Made by a program: the position numbers and the translations under genes | The notes under the pieces: model-generated | What the model saw: the letters and a program-made list of their open reading frames with translations, nothing else | Databases searched by the model: none | What the model was told of the DNA's origin: nothing | In this document: piece by piece, positions 17,754 to 26,983 of the stretch | Position numbering within the stretch: position 1 is the first letter of the stretch | How the letters are laid out: every line of letters begins with the position of its first letter | From: Nitrospiraceae bacterium | GTDB taxonomy: Bacteria > Nitrospirota > Nitrospiria > Nitrospirales > UBA8639 | Assembly: GCA_020632595.1 (NCBI GenBank) | Contig: JACKFF010000007.1 | Span: 62,001 to 126,000 of the forward strand | DNA: 64,000 nt | Direction: 5' to 3'

Positions 17754-19118
17754 TTATCGAACAAAGGGGTCGTAAGGAATCTCCTGGGAAAAGATACCTT
17801 GATCGGAAGGAGAGGCTTGATACGTTGATTTCTCGTCCTCCAACCGCATCACATCATAAATAAGGTACCCATTGACCGCTCTGGCAGATTCCCGAACCCA
17901 CCCCATGGCTAACAGAATGATCACCGTCAACCCTGCCAACGTCATCAACAAACCCGCCATCCGTCTTCGTGGGGTTCCAGACTCGATACTCGAGGCGGTG
18001 GCTGGTGACATTCGACTAAAGACATGCATGGAATAGATCCAATGTCCTACACCAAAAATAACAAGGCCCGATAGCGCAAAATATTTGAATGGCTGCATCT
18101 TTCCTAGCGGATTTATTTCCTGAACGAGCAAGCGGTTGAGAAGAGGGATATGTTGCAATTGATAGGGCATCGCCAGAATCATAGCGGCGATCACGATGAC
18201 AGGGAGTGACAAGGGGAGGTATCCGATGAAAGAGGGAGGTGGTTTTGACTGCGACCGCACCATCTGCATAACATACAGAGAACCGACCAGTATTAATAAT
18301 CCATACAACAATGCCACGAGATCAAAAAGCCATGAACGTTCTCCTAACATCACGGTATAAAATGCCTGGGGTTGCCCATATCGCAAATGAAGCAAGTATT
18401 GATATCCCACCACCGGCATGACCAGCAGAGCTCCATAGCCAATGACAAAACAGTAACTTCCTCCTTTTTGGAAAAAGGCTCGATCTGTATCAGTTGTCGA
18501 TTTCAGATAACGGACGGCACAGATCCCCCCCAGGGCAAAACCCGCCCACGTCAGATTGCCAAACCACCGGTGAAGATCTAAATGAATCATGGTGGGATTG
18601 AAAATGTTTTCCCATGCTTCATACACCGGATGAGGCGTCAACATATAGGAAGCGGTGATATCGATCAGAATCATGGCACTTAAGGCACAGCCTGCGGCAA
18701 GCCATATAAAGGCCAGATGCACCTGTTGTCTCCATCCACGCCGCCCCCAATCCCAAAGATAATACCAGGCATAGGCAAAAATCGCTTCTCCCAAAAACAA
18801 CGCCGCCTCTCCCAAAAACGGCCAAAACATGACGTGGAATAGACGATGCCAGAATTGAGGCCAATAGATGTTCAAAGCAAACACCAGCACGACGCCCAAA
18901 AATGAAATGGTCGCGGTAGATAGGACTAGTGCAAACGCAATCAACTTGGCCAGCCGACGGAACCATTCTTTTCCCGTCAGATAACTACAGGTCGCTGTCA
19001 CCGCACCGATCAAGGATGATCCCACAATGAACGTGGCAAATAAGCTATGAGTCAGGGCCGAGGCGGCAATTGCCACACGTCCGACGGTCATGGAAGTTTC
19101 AAGCGGCTCAAGCGTCAT
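17754..19118 (-). CDS. CydA-like oxidase subunit (bd-like), keeps the Glu pair
   Basis: The 454-aa protein has about ten or more membrane helices and resembles cytochrome bd subunit I. His24 in the first helix (ALTHSLFATFIVG) matches the high-spin haem ligand position of CydA. Glu104 and Glu111 (FLGEAALFLGEAIF) match its Glu pair, and His183 (HRWFGN) matches the b558 ligand position. The typical quinol-binding Q-loop motif is not obvious, so electrons may come from the ACIII or a cytochrome c rather than directly from quinol. Its ATG overlaps the stop of the preceding gene (ATGA). A soluble tail follows the last helix. Confidence 0.72.
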   Translation of the reverse strand: MTLEPLETSMTVGRVAIAASALTHSLFATFIVGSSLIGAVTATCSYLTGKEWFRRLAKLIAFALVLSTATISFLGVVLVFALNIYWPQFWHRLFHVMFWPFLGEAALFLGEAIFAYAWYYLWDWGRRGWRQQVHLAFIWLAAGCALSAMILIDITASYMLTPHPVYEAWENIFNPTMIHLDLHRWFGNLTWAGFALGGICAVRYLKSTTDTDRAFFQKGGSYCFVIGYGALLVMPVVGYQYLLHLRYGQPQAFYTVMLGERSWLFDLVALLYGLLILVGSLYVMQMVRSQSKPPPSFIGYLPLSLPVIVIAAMILAMPYQLQHIPLLNRLLVQEINPLGKMQPFKYFALSGLVIFGVGHWIYSMHVFSRMSPATASSIESGTPRRRMAGLLMTLAGLTVIILLAMGWVRESARAVNGYLIYDVMRLEDEKSTYQASPSDQGIFSQEIPYDPFVR

Positions 19119-20299
19119 GGGAGCGTCTCTCCTCTAAACGTGGCTTCCGTCTGACTGGTGATAATTCCATGAATGGTATCGGGCCCTCTCGCCACTTCCC
19201 GGATGGTTCCCATTGTCAAATAGAGGACCAGCGCGGCCAGACCAAGGACCATGGCGATAAGATGAATGAACGGCTTGTTGAGTGAGGGCGTTGAGCCTCG
19301 CATCCAAACAGGGAATACATACAAAAGGTACCAACCCGTTTGAAGAAGCACGATAAGGTTCACGATACGCCGATAGAAAGGATACGGCGCCAACGCGACC
19401 ATTAACACCACCGTCAGCACATAAAATATCTCGGCCCGGTAGGAATGTCCGCGCTCCAGATGAACCGAGCGAAAAATGAGATGGCTGCCTAACAGGAGTA
19501 GGGCCAGGAGGGTAAATTGCCCTATCACCAACAGGACCGTTTGGCCTTCATAGAGGTTCTGCAGAATATCCGGCTGGGCATTCTGTATGTGTTGCGCGAA
19601 GACGAAACCGGAGACCGGCTGAATCATCAGGCTCACAATGCCGATGCCGATTCCGGTTTTCAGCAGGGTGAGATAATAGGCTTTATCGTTTTTTTGACCA
19701 CATTGTTTCCTGAGACGCCATCCGGCATAAGCCGCCGTGACAAATCCGGCGATGACCAGGTTTCCAAAGAATCGATGGACCATCAACGGCACCCACGTCG
19801 GGTTCCAGAGTCTTGCCCATCCACTATCGCCTTCGACAGGAGTCATCATGAATGAACCGATTCCATCGAGTATTCCTCCCCACACGAGAATGAGTACCGC
19901 AGCTACTGTTCCCAACGTGATATGCCAGGTGATACTTTTTGAACGGAGTCGATCCCAAAAGTGATAATAGGGATACAGACACAACACTTGGATAAAAAAC
20001 ACGACCAAAGCCAGATGCAAGGGATAGCGGAAGTGATTAAACAGGTAACTATTCGTGAGAGGAAAAAGCCCGATGAATAATTCCAACATGAAGACCGCCA
20101 ACACAATGCTGGTGGTATATGTCACCAGCGTAAATCGTGTGGCCAAATATGCAAAATCCGTAAAATAGGGACGCCTGCGTCCTAACCCTTCCGCAATAGG
20201 AGCCAGTACCATGAAACCCACACCAAGACTTGCCAGGGTGATATGGGCCAAACTGAAGAAGCCGATCCAAAAACTTGAACCCGTCATTATGTTCACCAC
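19115..20299 (-). CDS. CydA-like oxidase subunit (bd-like), lacks the Glu pair
   Basis: The 394-aa membrane protein is similar in plan to its downstream neighbour: His19 in helix 1 (SLAHITLASLGVG) and His175 (HRFFGN) are kept. The acidic pair of the CydA family is replaced by His95 and Gln104 (LHLALVVFFIQ). It therefore looks like a second, non-equivalent CydA-type subunit, perhaps taking the CydB place in a heterodimer. The frame starts at a GTG at 20299; an ATG at 20287 is an alternative, and neither has a clear ribosome site. The stop overlaps the next start (ATGA), indicating translational coupling. Confidence 0.7.
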   Translation of the reverse strand: MVNIMTGSSFWIGFFSLAHITLASLGVGFMVLAPIAEGLGRRRPYFTDFAYLATRFTLVTYTTSIVLAVFMLELFIGLFPLTNSYLFNHFRYPLHLALVVFFIQVLCLYPYYHFWDRLRSKSITWHITLGTVAAVLILVWGGILDGIGSFMMTPVEGDSGWARLWNPTWVPLMVHRFFGNLVIAGFVTAAYAGWRLRKQCGQKNDKAYYLTLLKTGIGIGIVSLMIQPVSGFVFAQHIQNAQPDILQNLYEGQTVLLVIGQFTLLALLLLGSHLIFRSVHLERGHSYRAEIFYVLTVVLMVALAPYPFYRRIVNLIVLLQTGWYLLYVFPVWMRGSTPSLNKPFIHLIAMVLGLAALVLYLTMGTIREVARGPDTIHGIITSQTEATFRGETLP

Positions 20300-20318
20300 A
20301 TTTACCAGGACGCCTTAA

Positions 20319-20834
20319 TTAGCTCGCCGGATTCGGTTCCTGCATCAAGGGACCGGAGGATAGCGCATGATCCCCAAAAGTCCGAAGAAATGTCACCAAG
20401 CCCCATCTCTCTTCCTGAGAGAGAAATGGTTCAAACGCCGGCATCACGTTTTCTCCATGGGTCACAATGGTATACAGCACTTCATCAGGTTTCTGTTGCA
20501 CCGCCGAAGCATGAAGATTGGGAGGCATGTCCGGCAAATACCCGGCCACGGGTCCGTCGCCCATTCCCTGTTGTCCATGACAATGGGCGCAATTAATTGC
20601 AAAGAGCCGTGCGACATCGGTCGGATTTTTTGTCTGTTTCAGGGGAGATGTCGCAAGGGAAAATGGCATCATATTCGGAGAGCTTTCCGGCGGCGAATGT
20701 ACCCGGGGAGCTTCTTGATACGAAAACGAAGGTTGTTCTTCCATATCTTCCGAGCATCCCCCTAGAAACAGTCCAGCCAACATGATCCAACCCAGGAAAC
20801 GGTACGAGTGGTTCCAATCAAAATGGTTCAGCAT
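20319..20834 (-). CDS. actE: ActE-like monohaem cytochrome c lipoprotein
   Basis: The 171-aa product has a signal ending in LFLGGC (Cys27 lipidated) and a flexible linker rich in Pro and Ser. A single class I cytochrome c domain follows: CAHCH at 82-86, GDGP, and a distal Met region (ENVMPAF) before the closing helix (ERWGLVTFLRTF). ActE of alternative complex III is such a lipid-anchored monohaem cytochrome, passing electrons from the pentahaem ActA side to an oxidase. GAGGAA lies 5 bases before the ATG. It lies 20 bases before the first oxidase subunit gene. Confidence 0.82.
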   Translation of the reverse strand: MLNHFDWNHSYRFLGWIMLAGLFLGGCSEDMEEQPSFSYQEAPRVHSPPESSPNMMPFSLATSPLKQTKNPTDVARLFAINCAHCHGQQGMGDGPVAGYLPDMPPNLHASAVQQKPDEVLYTIVTHGENVMPAFEPFLSQEERWGLVTFLRTFGDHALSSGPLMQEPNPAS

Positions 20835-20847
20835 CTTTCCTCGGTCC

Positions 20848-21396
20848 TTATGAGTTACCTGTTATGGTCCGAATTTCCACTTCAGAAGCCCCGGCATTTT
20901 GAAGCAGGCGGAAAATGGAGTGAGCCTTGGCGGTGTCGTTCCCAACCTGAATTGATAGACCTACCGACCCCTCATCAATGCGCGGATCATTGGGAAGGCC
21001 CGACTGTTGCACGAAGGCAATTTTGATCGCCGCCGCAAAAAAGGTCACGACAATTGCCATCAGCATCATAGTTTCATAGGAGATAATTCCCACTACCGGA
21101 ATACTCACAATGGGTTTTCCGCCCGTCGCTAAAGGAAACAAAAGCGCGGTTCCTGCGGCGAAAAAAATCCCGATTCCAATTCCCACGATCCCTCCGATAA
21201 TGGTCAGGCGATGGATCGGAATGCGAACGGGTTTATTGAGCAACGAGGATTCCAGTGGAAGAGGGGAGAGAATTTCCATAAGGATATCGGGAATGCCCTG
21301 GTTTCGTATTTGATCAAGCACAGGAGGGAGAGCAATCGCCGGATCGAATAATCCTAGCACCACCTGTCTGTCTGCGGTCTCAGTGTTCTTGGGCAT
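20848..21396 (-). CDS. actD: ActD, DUF3341 subunit of alternative complex III
   Basis: The 182-aa protein begins with a soluble domain (VVLGLFDPAIALPPVLDQIRNQGI), has two transmembrane helices in the middle (about residues 66-86 and 98-127) and ends in a short soluble part. This is the usual ActD (DUF3341) layout. ActD packs against ActC and ActB in known complexes. Its start overlaps the actC stop by 17 bases. Confidence 0.88.
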   Translation of the reverse strand: MPKNTETADRQVVLGLFDPAIALPPVLDQIRNQGIPDILMEILSPLPLESSLLNKPVRIPIHRLTIIGGIVGIGIGIFFAAGTALLFPLATGGKPIVSIPVVGIISYETMMLMAIVVTFFAAAIKIAFVQQSGLPNDPRIDEGSVGLSIQVGNDTAKAHSIFRLLQNAGASEVEIRTITGNS

Positions 21397-22708
21397 GTTT
21401 TTTCCCCAGTTTTTCTTCCCAGATTGAAATCACCGGAACGAATTTCACCGCAAGGGAATACAACAAGAGAGCCAGGGCCAACGTGCCTACCAGAATGGCG
21501 AGTTCGATCAGCGAAGGGAAATACTCATCCCACTGAAATGACAGTCTCGGATGGGCGAGGGGAGGGACAATGATCAGCATGCGCTCGATATACATCCCGA
21601 GATTGATGATCAACCCCACCATCATGAGTCCAACCGGCCATTGTCGAAAACGAGGCCATACCAGCGTCAGCAGGGGAACGATATAAATACAACTCACCAT
21701 GAACCAGAACGGCACGGCATAGGCTCCGTAGAGGAGGGAATTCTGCACGGCAATATGATCCGGCACCTTGCCATACCAGATCGTTAACTGCTCAGCAAAA
21801 TACATATAGGCCAGGACCAGGGTCGTGACGAGCAACAATTTCCCGAGTTTCTCAAAATGTTCGGTTCGAACATAATTTTGCAAATGATACACTTTCCGCA
21901 GAACGTAGAGACCAATCAGCACCATAGAAAGGCCTGAATGCACCGCGCCGACCACAAAATAGGGAGCGAAAATAGTCGAATGCCATGCCGGCACGAGAGC
22001 CATGCCGAAATCAAATCCCACAATGGAATGTACCGAAATCATGACCATCACGATCAAGGGCGTGATAATGCGTATGGCCATTTCCAATGTGCGCCACTGC
22101 GCTTGAGATCCATGCCATCCGATCGCCAACCAGCGATACACGGTTTTTCTCCAACCGTGAATTCGATCCCGTGCCAGCGCAAAATCGGGAATTAAGGGCA
22201 GATAAATATAGATGGTGCTTGCCGTCGCATACGTAAAAATGGCTGTCGCATCCCACATCAGCGGAGATCGAAAGTTCGGCCAGAGTTCCCGTTGATTGGG
22301 GTATGGAATCAGGTAATAAAACCGCCAGACCCGACCCAGGTGGTAGAAGACGAATAACGCGGTGACGAGAAGGGCCACAACCGTCATGAGCTCAGCTATT
22401 CGCGTGACAGGTCGACGCCATTCCGCATTCGTTAACCGCAAGACACCGGAAATAAACGTTCCGGAATGGCTGACGCCGATCCAGAAGACGAACGAGGCAA
22501 TATAGGATCCCCAGAAAATGGGATGATTCAAATCGGTTTGTCCGATTCCGGTTTGAATTTGGTAGGTCCAGGCTCCTGCGCCCGCTGCGACAAAGCAGGA
22601 CAGCACGCCTACCCAGAGATAAAAGGTCCAGGTGGTCGTTTGAAGCGGCGAGAGAAGGTCCCGGTTGATCCTGGGCATTTCTTTCCAAACCGTTGGCCGG
22701 TCGGTCAT
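21380..22708 (-). CDS. actC: ActC, NrfD/PsrC-type quinol-binding membrane subunit
   Basis: The 442-aa protein is strongly hydrophobic, with about ten membrane helices and the NrfD/PsrC pattern (IFWGSYIASFVFWIGVSHSG, then VAPYFVVGAVHSGLSMV-type helices). ActC carries the quinol site of alternative complex III and passes electrons to the Fe-S subunit. Its ATG overlaps the stop of the Fe-S gene (ATGA). No second NrfD-like gene (actF) is in the cluster. Confidence 0.88.
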   Translation of the reverse strand: MTDRPTVWKEMPRINRDLLSPLQTTTWTFYLWVGVLSCFVAAGAGAWTYQIQTGIGQTDLNHPIFWGSYIASFVFWIGVSHSGTFISGVLRLTNAEWRRPVTRIAELMTVVALLVTALFVFYHLGRVWRFYYLIPYPNQRELWPNFRSPLMWDATAIFTYATASTIYIYLPLIPDFALARDRIHGWRKTVYRWLAIGWHGSQAQWRTLEMAIRIITPLIVMVMISVHSIVGFDFGMALVPAWHSTIFAPYFVVGAVHSGLSMVLIGLYVLRKVYHLQNYVRTEHFEKLGKLLLVTTLVLAYMYFAEQLTIWYGKVPDHIAVQNSLLYGAYAVPFWFMVSCIYIVPLLTLVWPRFRQWPVGLMMVGLIINLGMYIERMLIIVPPLAHPRLSFQWDEYFPSLIELAILVGTLALALLLYSLAVKFVPVISIWEEKLGKKHAQEH

Positions 22709-23442
22709 TCCGACAGCCTCCGTAAATATGTCACGGCCGGATGCGTACCAAGAGATTCCATCAGATGAAACCCCCTCCGGCTCTTCTTTAAGTGAGACAC
22801 CCGGCTGTCGGGATCATTCCGATCACCAAATGTCAGGGCGGATGTGGGGCAGGATTGCACACAGGCGGGTGTGATTTCCCCATCCCTGACCCGGCGGCCT
22901 TCTTTATGGGCCGCTTCCTTTCCACTTCGAATTCGTTGCACGCAAAACGTACATTTTTCCATCACCCCACCGGATCGGACGGACACATCCGGATTCAGCT
23001 GCTCCGTCAACGGCTCGTCCCAACTGGGGTCGAACCAATTAAATTGACGCGCGACATAGGGACAATTATTCCCGCAGTATCGAACACCGATACAACGATT
23101 ATAGACCTGCGCATTTAACCCCTCAGGGGTGTGATATGAAGCATAGACGGGACAGACGGGTTCGCACGGAGCATCGTCACAATGCTGGCACATGACCGGA
23201 AGGAATTTGGCTTTGACGTCGGGATAGTCTCCTTCCCAATATCGCTCAATGCGAATCCAATTGATCGCTCGCCCTTCGGCCGCTTCCTCCTCCCCGGAAA
23301 TGCGAATATTGTTTTCGGCATGACACGCCACCACACAGGCTTCACATCCGGAGCACCGATCCAGATCGACGACCATTTCCCATTTATAGGGTAATTCCGC
23401 CGTTTTTGAATTCTCTTCCGTTGCTTGAGGATCTTGACTCAT
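22705..23442 (-). CDS. actB: ActB, Fe-S part, as a separate protein
   Basis: The 245-aa protein has four Cys clusters typical of DmsB/NrfC-like electron-transfer subunits: CSGCEACVVAC from Cys30, CQHCDDAPCEPVCP, CIGVRYCGNNCP, and CTFCVQRI with CVQSCPTSAL. Together they can hold four Fe-S centres. In known ActB proteins this domain is fused to the C-terminal side of the molybdopterin-like domain; here it is a separate gene whose ATG overlaps the previous stop by one base (TAATG). It has no signal peptide, so it is probably exported with the Tat substrate encoded upstream. Confidence 0.86.
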   Translation of the reverse strand: MSQDPQATEENSKTAELPYKWEMVVDLDRCSGCEACVVACHAENNIRISGEEEAAEGRAINWIRIERYWEGDYPDVKAKFLPVMCQHCDDAPCEPVCPVYASYHTPEGLNAQVYNRCIGVRYCGNNCPYVARQFNWFDPSWDEPLTEQLNPDVSVRSGGVMEKCTFCVQRIRSGKEAAHKEGRRVRDGEITPACVQSCPTSALTFGDRNDPDSRVSHLKKSRRGFHLMESLGTHPAVTYLRRLSE

Positions 23443-25637
23443 TACAAACCTCCCGTTTCCTGTAAACGTCCGATAAGAGGGTTCTTTCTGGATTGCTCCA
23501 ACATCGGCAACCGCGATCCGCCTTTAAGTCGCTCAACACGCACCCGCGTCCCCCCTGTGGCCAGAGATCCTGATTGCGGATCAAAACTTGGACCAAGCAA
23601 GACCATGGGATTCACTCCGCGCCCCTTGGCATATCGTCCGTACGCACGGTGCCCCTGGCCGATGGGAACGGCAATCATGTCGGGATGCAGGCCCGGAAAC
23701 ACCATGGCTGACGCATCGATCGAACCATAATCCGACGTGACTCGAACTCGGTCGCCATGATGTATTCCTAACCTCTGAGCGGTGGTTGGATTGAGTTCAA
23801 TCCAACTTCCCCACATGCCGGTGGTCAAAGGATCCGGCAATTCTTGAAGCCAGGGACGATTAGCCCCACGCCCGTCATACAACCCCAGGGACGGATAGGG
23901 ATAACAATGCAGAGGGTAGTCGGAGGAGTTCCCCAGGAATTGCGGCGGTTCATAGGTGACGGAGGGTAGGACCGGGTTCATCTGACGCATGGGCATGTTG
24001 GAAGGCCACAACCCGCCTTTCTGCAAAGTCTCTCTCCAGCGGGTATCAACTGACTGTGGCGAATCATGTCTCGTAAGGACAGTCTGCCACCGGCTCTTCA
24101 TCATATCGTGAAGAGTATTCCAGGGGACCCGTTCACGGAGCGATCCGCCCAATCGATGAGCGGCGTACAACCACACATCACCGATGGGCCGTGTGTCATA
24201 GAGAGCACGCACCACAGGCTGCGATACACTCCAGGCCGGTACGGGGGTCGTATCCTGTTGAACAACATCACCCCACGATTCCAGCGCGTCATGATCCGGC
24301 AGAATCAGATCTGCCATCAAAGTGGAGTCATCCAGGAAGGAGCTGAAACTCACGATGAACTGCGCATGGTCAAACACCCGCTCAAACTTCAGGGACGGTG
24401 GAAGGGTGAACAGAGGATCGGCGCGATATAGATGAAGCAGCGTGCGGGAGCCTTGTTCAAATTCCCTCGCCAAGTCCATCATCGTGCGCTCGCTGGCCAG
24501 CTCGGATGGGGCAAGATTCACCGGCGAGTCTTGAGATTCCATCCATTGGAGTCCCCCGCGTCGCCCAATAGCGCCGATCATCACGTTGAGTGCATTAATG
24601 AGGATTAGCGTTGTGGTACCGTTGGTCTGGGCCGTGGCCGCCCCCCCACCCATAATAAGCGGAGCATTTGCTGATGACAGTTCATGGGCCACTTGAGTAA
24701 TCACCTCTTGCGAGACTTCTGTGTTGGCCGAAATATCTTCCAATGAGAAAGCAGAAAAGGTTTGGTGAAAAGATGGCCGGTGAAAAGAAGAAAGTCCTGT
24801 CAGGCCATCCCGTAATAAAACCTGTCCAATGCCCATCGCCAGTAACCCTTCCGTTCCCGGCCTAAGAGGAATCCATTGATCCGCATTCGACGCGGTGAGC
24901 GACAGACGTGGCTCCGCCTGAATGAAACGACCTCGAACCAATGGACGACCCTGCCGGAATTTTCCATAGGCCACACCAAAGGATACTGGTGAGAGCCAGT
25001 GTTCTAGGAATGGCGCACCGAATGACAGGAGATAATCCGCATTTGCCAGGTCATAATATGGAAGGGCATGGGTTTCAAAGCTGAGATGGTTGGCTGTTCT
25101 GAGAGTCTGTTCCCCCGTGGATTCGTACATCACGAGACGACCGGATAGAGAATCCATCATCGTGGTCAACAGGCTGGCTAATGTGCCTGACATTGGACGG
25201 GCAACCATGGCGGACTTTCCGGTATGCGTTCCGAGTTGCTCCACCCATTCTGCTAGGCCTTCTTCCCAGGTGATCGGACGGAATTGGCCTTGACCTCTTT
25301 GGCCTTCACGCCTCAGAGGGCCTTGAAGGCGGTCGGGATTGTACAGTCCCTGAAGAGCGGCTTGTCCTCGGGCACAGAGTTTTCCCTCATTGACCGGATG
25401 TTTGGGATTGCCTTCAATTTTTTTTGCGCGCCCTTCCATGACGCGAACCATGGTCCCGCAACCGGCTTCGCATTCCTGACATGTGGAGGCATACCAATTC
25501 GCCACTCCGGGAACAATATCCTTGTCCGGCAACAGATAGGGCACCAGGTTATGCACCTCTCGCTCACATCCCGGCAGAGATGACCCGGCTGCGGTCAGTC
25601 CAAGAATCTTAAATAAAGTCCGGCGGTATAATTCCAT
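23442..25637 (-). CDS. actB: ActB, molybdopterin-oxidoreductase-like part, Tat substrate
   Basis: The 731-aa protein starts with a twin-arginine motif (YRRTLFKILGL) and a lipobox-like SSLPGC. A CQECEAGCG...LCARGQ Cys set comes next at the N-terminus, followed by domains of the molybdopterin oxidoreductase family and a C-terminal dinucleotide-binding barrel (RLGIHHGDRVRVTSDYGSI). Family members in alternative complex III have the fold but no molybdenum cofactor. They serve as a scaffold for the Fe-S chain. The frame ends where the Fe-S gene begins, so the usual ActB fusion is split in two. Confidence 0.86.
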   Translation of the reverse strand: MELYRRTLFKILGLTAAGSSLPGCEREVHNLVPYLLPDKDIVPGVANWYASTCQECEAGCGTMVRVMEGRAKKIEGNPKHPVNEGKLCARGQAALQGLYNPDRLQGPLRREGQRGQGQFRPITWEEGLAEWVEQLGTHTGKSAMVARPMSGTLASLLTTMMDSLSGRLVMYESTGEQTLRTANHLSFETHALPYYDLANADYLLSFGAPFLEHWLSPVSFGVAYGKFRQGRPLVRGRFIQAEPRLSLTASNADQWIPLRPGTEGLLAMGIGQVLLRDGLTGLSSFHRPSFHQTFSAFSLEDISANTEVSQEVITQVAHELSSANAPLIMGGGAATAQTNGTTTLILINALNVMIGAIGRRGGLQWMESQDSPVNLAPSELASERTMMDLAREFEQGSRTLLHLYRADPLFTLPPSLKFERVFDHAQFIVSFSSFLDDSTLMADLILPDHDALESWGDVVQQDTTPVPAWSVSQPVVRALYDTRPIGDVWLYAAHRLGGSLRERVPWNTLHDMMKSRWQTVLTRHDSPQSVDTRWRETLQKGGLWPSNMPMRQMNPVLPSVTYEPPQFLGNSSDYPLHCYPYPSLGLYDGRGANRPWLQELPDPLTTGMWGSWIELNPTTAQRLGIHHGDRVRVTSDYGSIDASAMVFPGLHPDMIAVPIGQGHRAYGRYAKGRGVNPMVLLGPSFDPQSGSLATGGTRVRVERLKGGSRLPMLEQSRKNPLIGRLQETGGL

Positions 25638-25649
25638 TGGTGTGTCCTT

Positions 25650-26168
25650 TTACTTGTGACAGGTCCAACAATCGTGAGAGGCTCCTCGTTGTTCATGGCA
25701 GGTCAAACACCAGCCCATTTCATAGGTGGGCGCTCTCGGGGTGCTCGACATGCGGGCAACATGTCCATGGCATGAGGTGCAGGACAGGCCCGCGACCAAA
25801 TGCATTTCATGCGTGAAGTAGACATGATCCGGAAGGCGCTGCAGTCTGACCCACGGGATCGGCCGTTTTTCTTTCCAATAAACCTGCAGCATTTTCATAT
25901 CCGGTGTTGTTTCAGAAAGGGACTCATGACATGTCTGGCACACAGCCATGGAAGGCACCCCGGCCACTGGAGATTGCGTGGCATACCGATGACAAAATTG
26001 ACAATGGATATTCAACGTTCCCGCATGTTGTCGATGACTGAAACGTAAAGGTTGCTGATCTTGAACAGGCAGGTCGGCACTTCCGATGGAATATAGTGCA
26101 CCGATCCCCATGGCAAAACTTCCGGCTAATAACGCCAAGATGACTCCTTTTATTCTTCCAGACTTCAT
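25650..26168 (-). CDS. actA: ActA, pentahaem cytochrome c subunit
   Basis: The 172-aa protein has one N-terminal membrane anchor (ILALLAGSFAMGIGALYSI) and five CxxCH motifs at residues 56, 77, 130, 154 and 167, the same number as in described ActA subunits. Several extra His residues (FSHRQH, FTHEMH) are likely distal ligands. ActA receives electrons from the Fe-S chain in the periplasm and passes them to ActE or an oxidase. It is the first gene of the locus; the ribosome site is weak. Confidence 0.88.
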   Translation of the reverse strand: MKSGRIKGVILALLAGSFAMGIGALYSIGSADLPVQDQQPLRFSHRQHAGTLNIHCQFCHRYATQSPVAGVPSMAVCQTCHESLSETTPDMKMLQVYWKEKRPIPWVRLQRLPDHVYFTHEMHLVAGLSCTSCHGHVARMSSTPRAPTYEMGWCLTCHEQRGASHDCWTCHK

Positions 26169-26253
26169 TCTTGTACAGATGTGAGGATGTTAAGTGACCT
26201 ATGGCTGATATCCCTTCATTCTTGTCCGTTTCGGCCCATGGCCCCCCACAGGC

Positions 26254-26709
26254 TTACCGGGCCTTGAAATTCTGAGGGATTTGATCCGTCGTTGAGTAGA
26301 ATTCCCATATGAGGAATTTCCACTTTTCATCCTTCATGTCCGGCCAATCATTTTTATTAAAGCCTGGGGCCTTTTCTAATTTTTTCGGCTGAATATCCAG
26401 AGTTAAATACTCGCGATCCGGTTGGTGGGCAAGCGAGGCCCAGGGGACAGCAAAGAGCTTATCTCCCATACCTAAAAACCCTCCAAAAGATAAAACGGCA
26501 TACCCGACTTCCCCATTGCTTCCAATGACCAGTTCTTCAATCTGCCCAATATCCTCGCCTTGCAAATTCTTGACTGATATTCCAACCAGCTCACTCGCTT
26601 TGTAGGAGCCCTGGTCAGGGGAAAAAGCCATAGCTTGGGAACAGGGCTCAAGGATGAAGATGGAAGCGAAAAAAGTCATTAAAAAGGATACCGGCATATA
26701 GATCTCCAT
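26254..26709 (-). CDS. Exported PRC-barrel protein
   Basis: The 151-aa product has a signal peptide and one PRC-barrel domain: YKASELVGISVKNLQGEDIG, then IEELVIGSNGEVGYAVLSFGG and DKLFAVPW. PRC barrels are small beta-barrels that bind partners; exported ones are common in stress or membrane gene groups. It lies 85 bases before actA on the same strand and may be read with the respiratory operon. Confidence 0.82.
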   Translation of the reverse strand: MEIYMPVSFLMTFFASIFILEPCSQAMAFSPDQGSYKASELVGISVKNLQGEDIGQIEELVIGSNGEVGYAVLSFGGFLGMGDKLFAVPWASLAHQPDREYLTLDIQPKKLEKAPGFNKNDWPDMKDEKWKFLIWEFYSTTDQIPQNFKAR

Positions 26710-26983
26710 CGTGCGGCGGATTCATAGGTTTTTTTACTAACATTCACTTAAGAAGCATGGTGCTCTGTTCAATGTAGATTCCTATTCCACTCACTAAAAT
26801 AGATAAAATATGTTGATCCATCAGCACTTTGTCTAGCATCCACTAAAGACCCCTCTGTAAACGTAGGTTAACAATGAAGGAACCACGAATTTGGCACATT
26901 CAAGGGTTTTTGATAGTGGCGGAGTCCATCGAAATTGGCTATAAAGCGGAACCCTGATTTTGTCAAAATGAAAGGAGGCGGAG

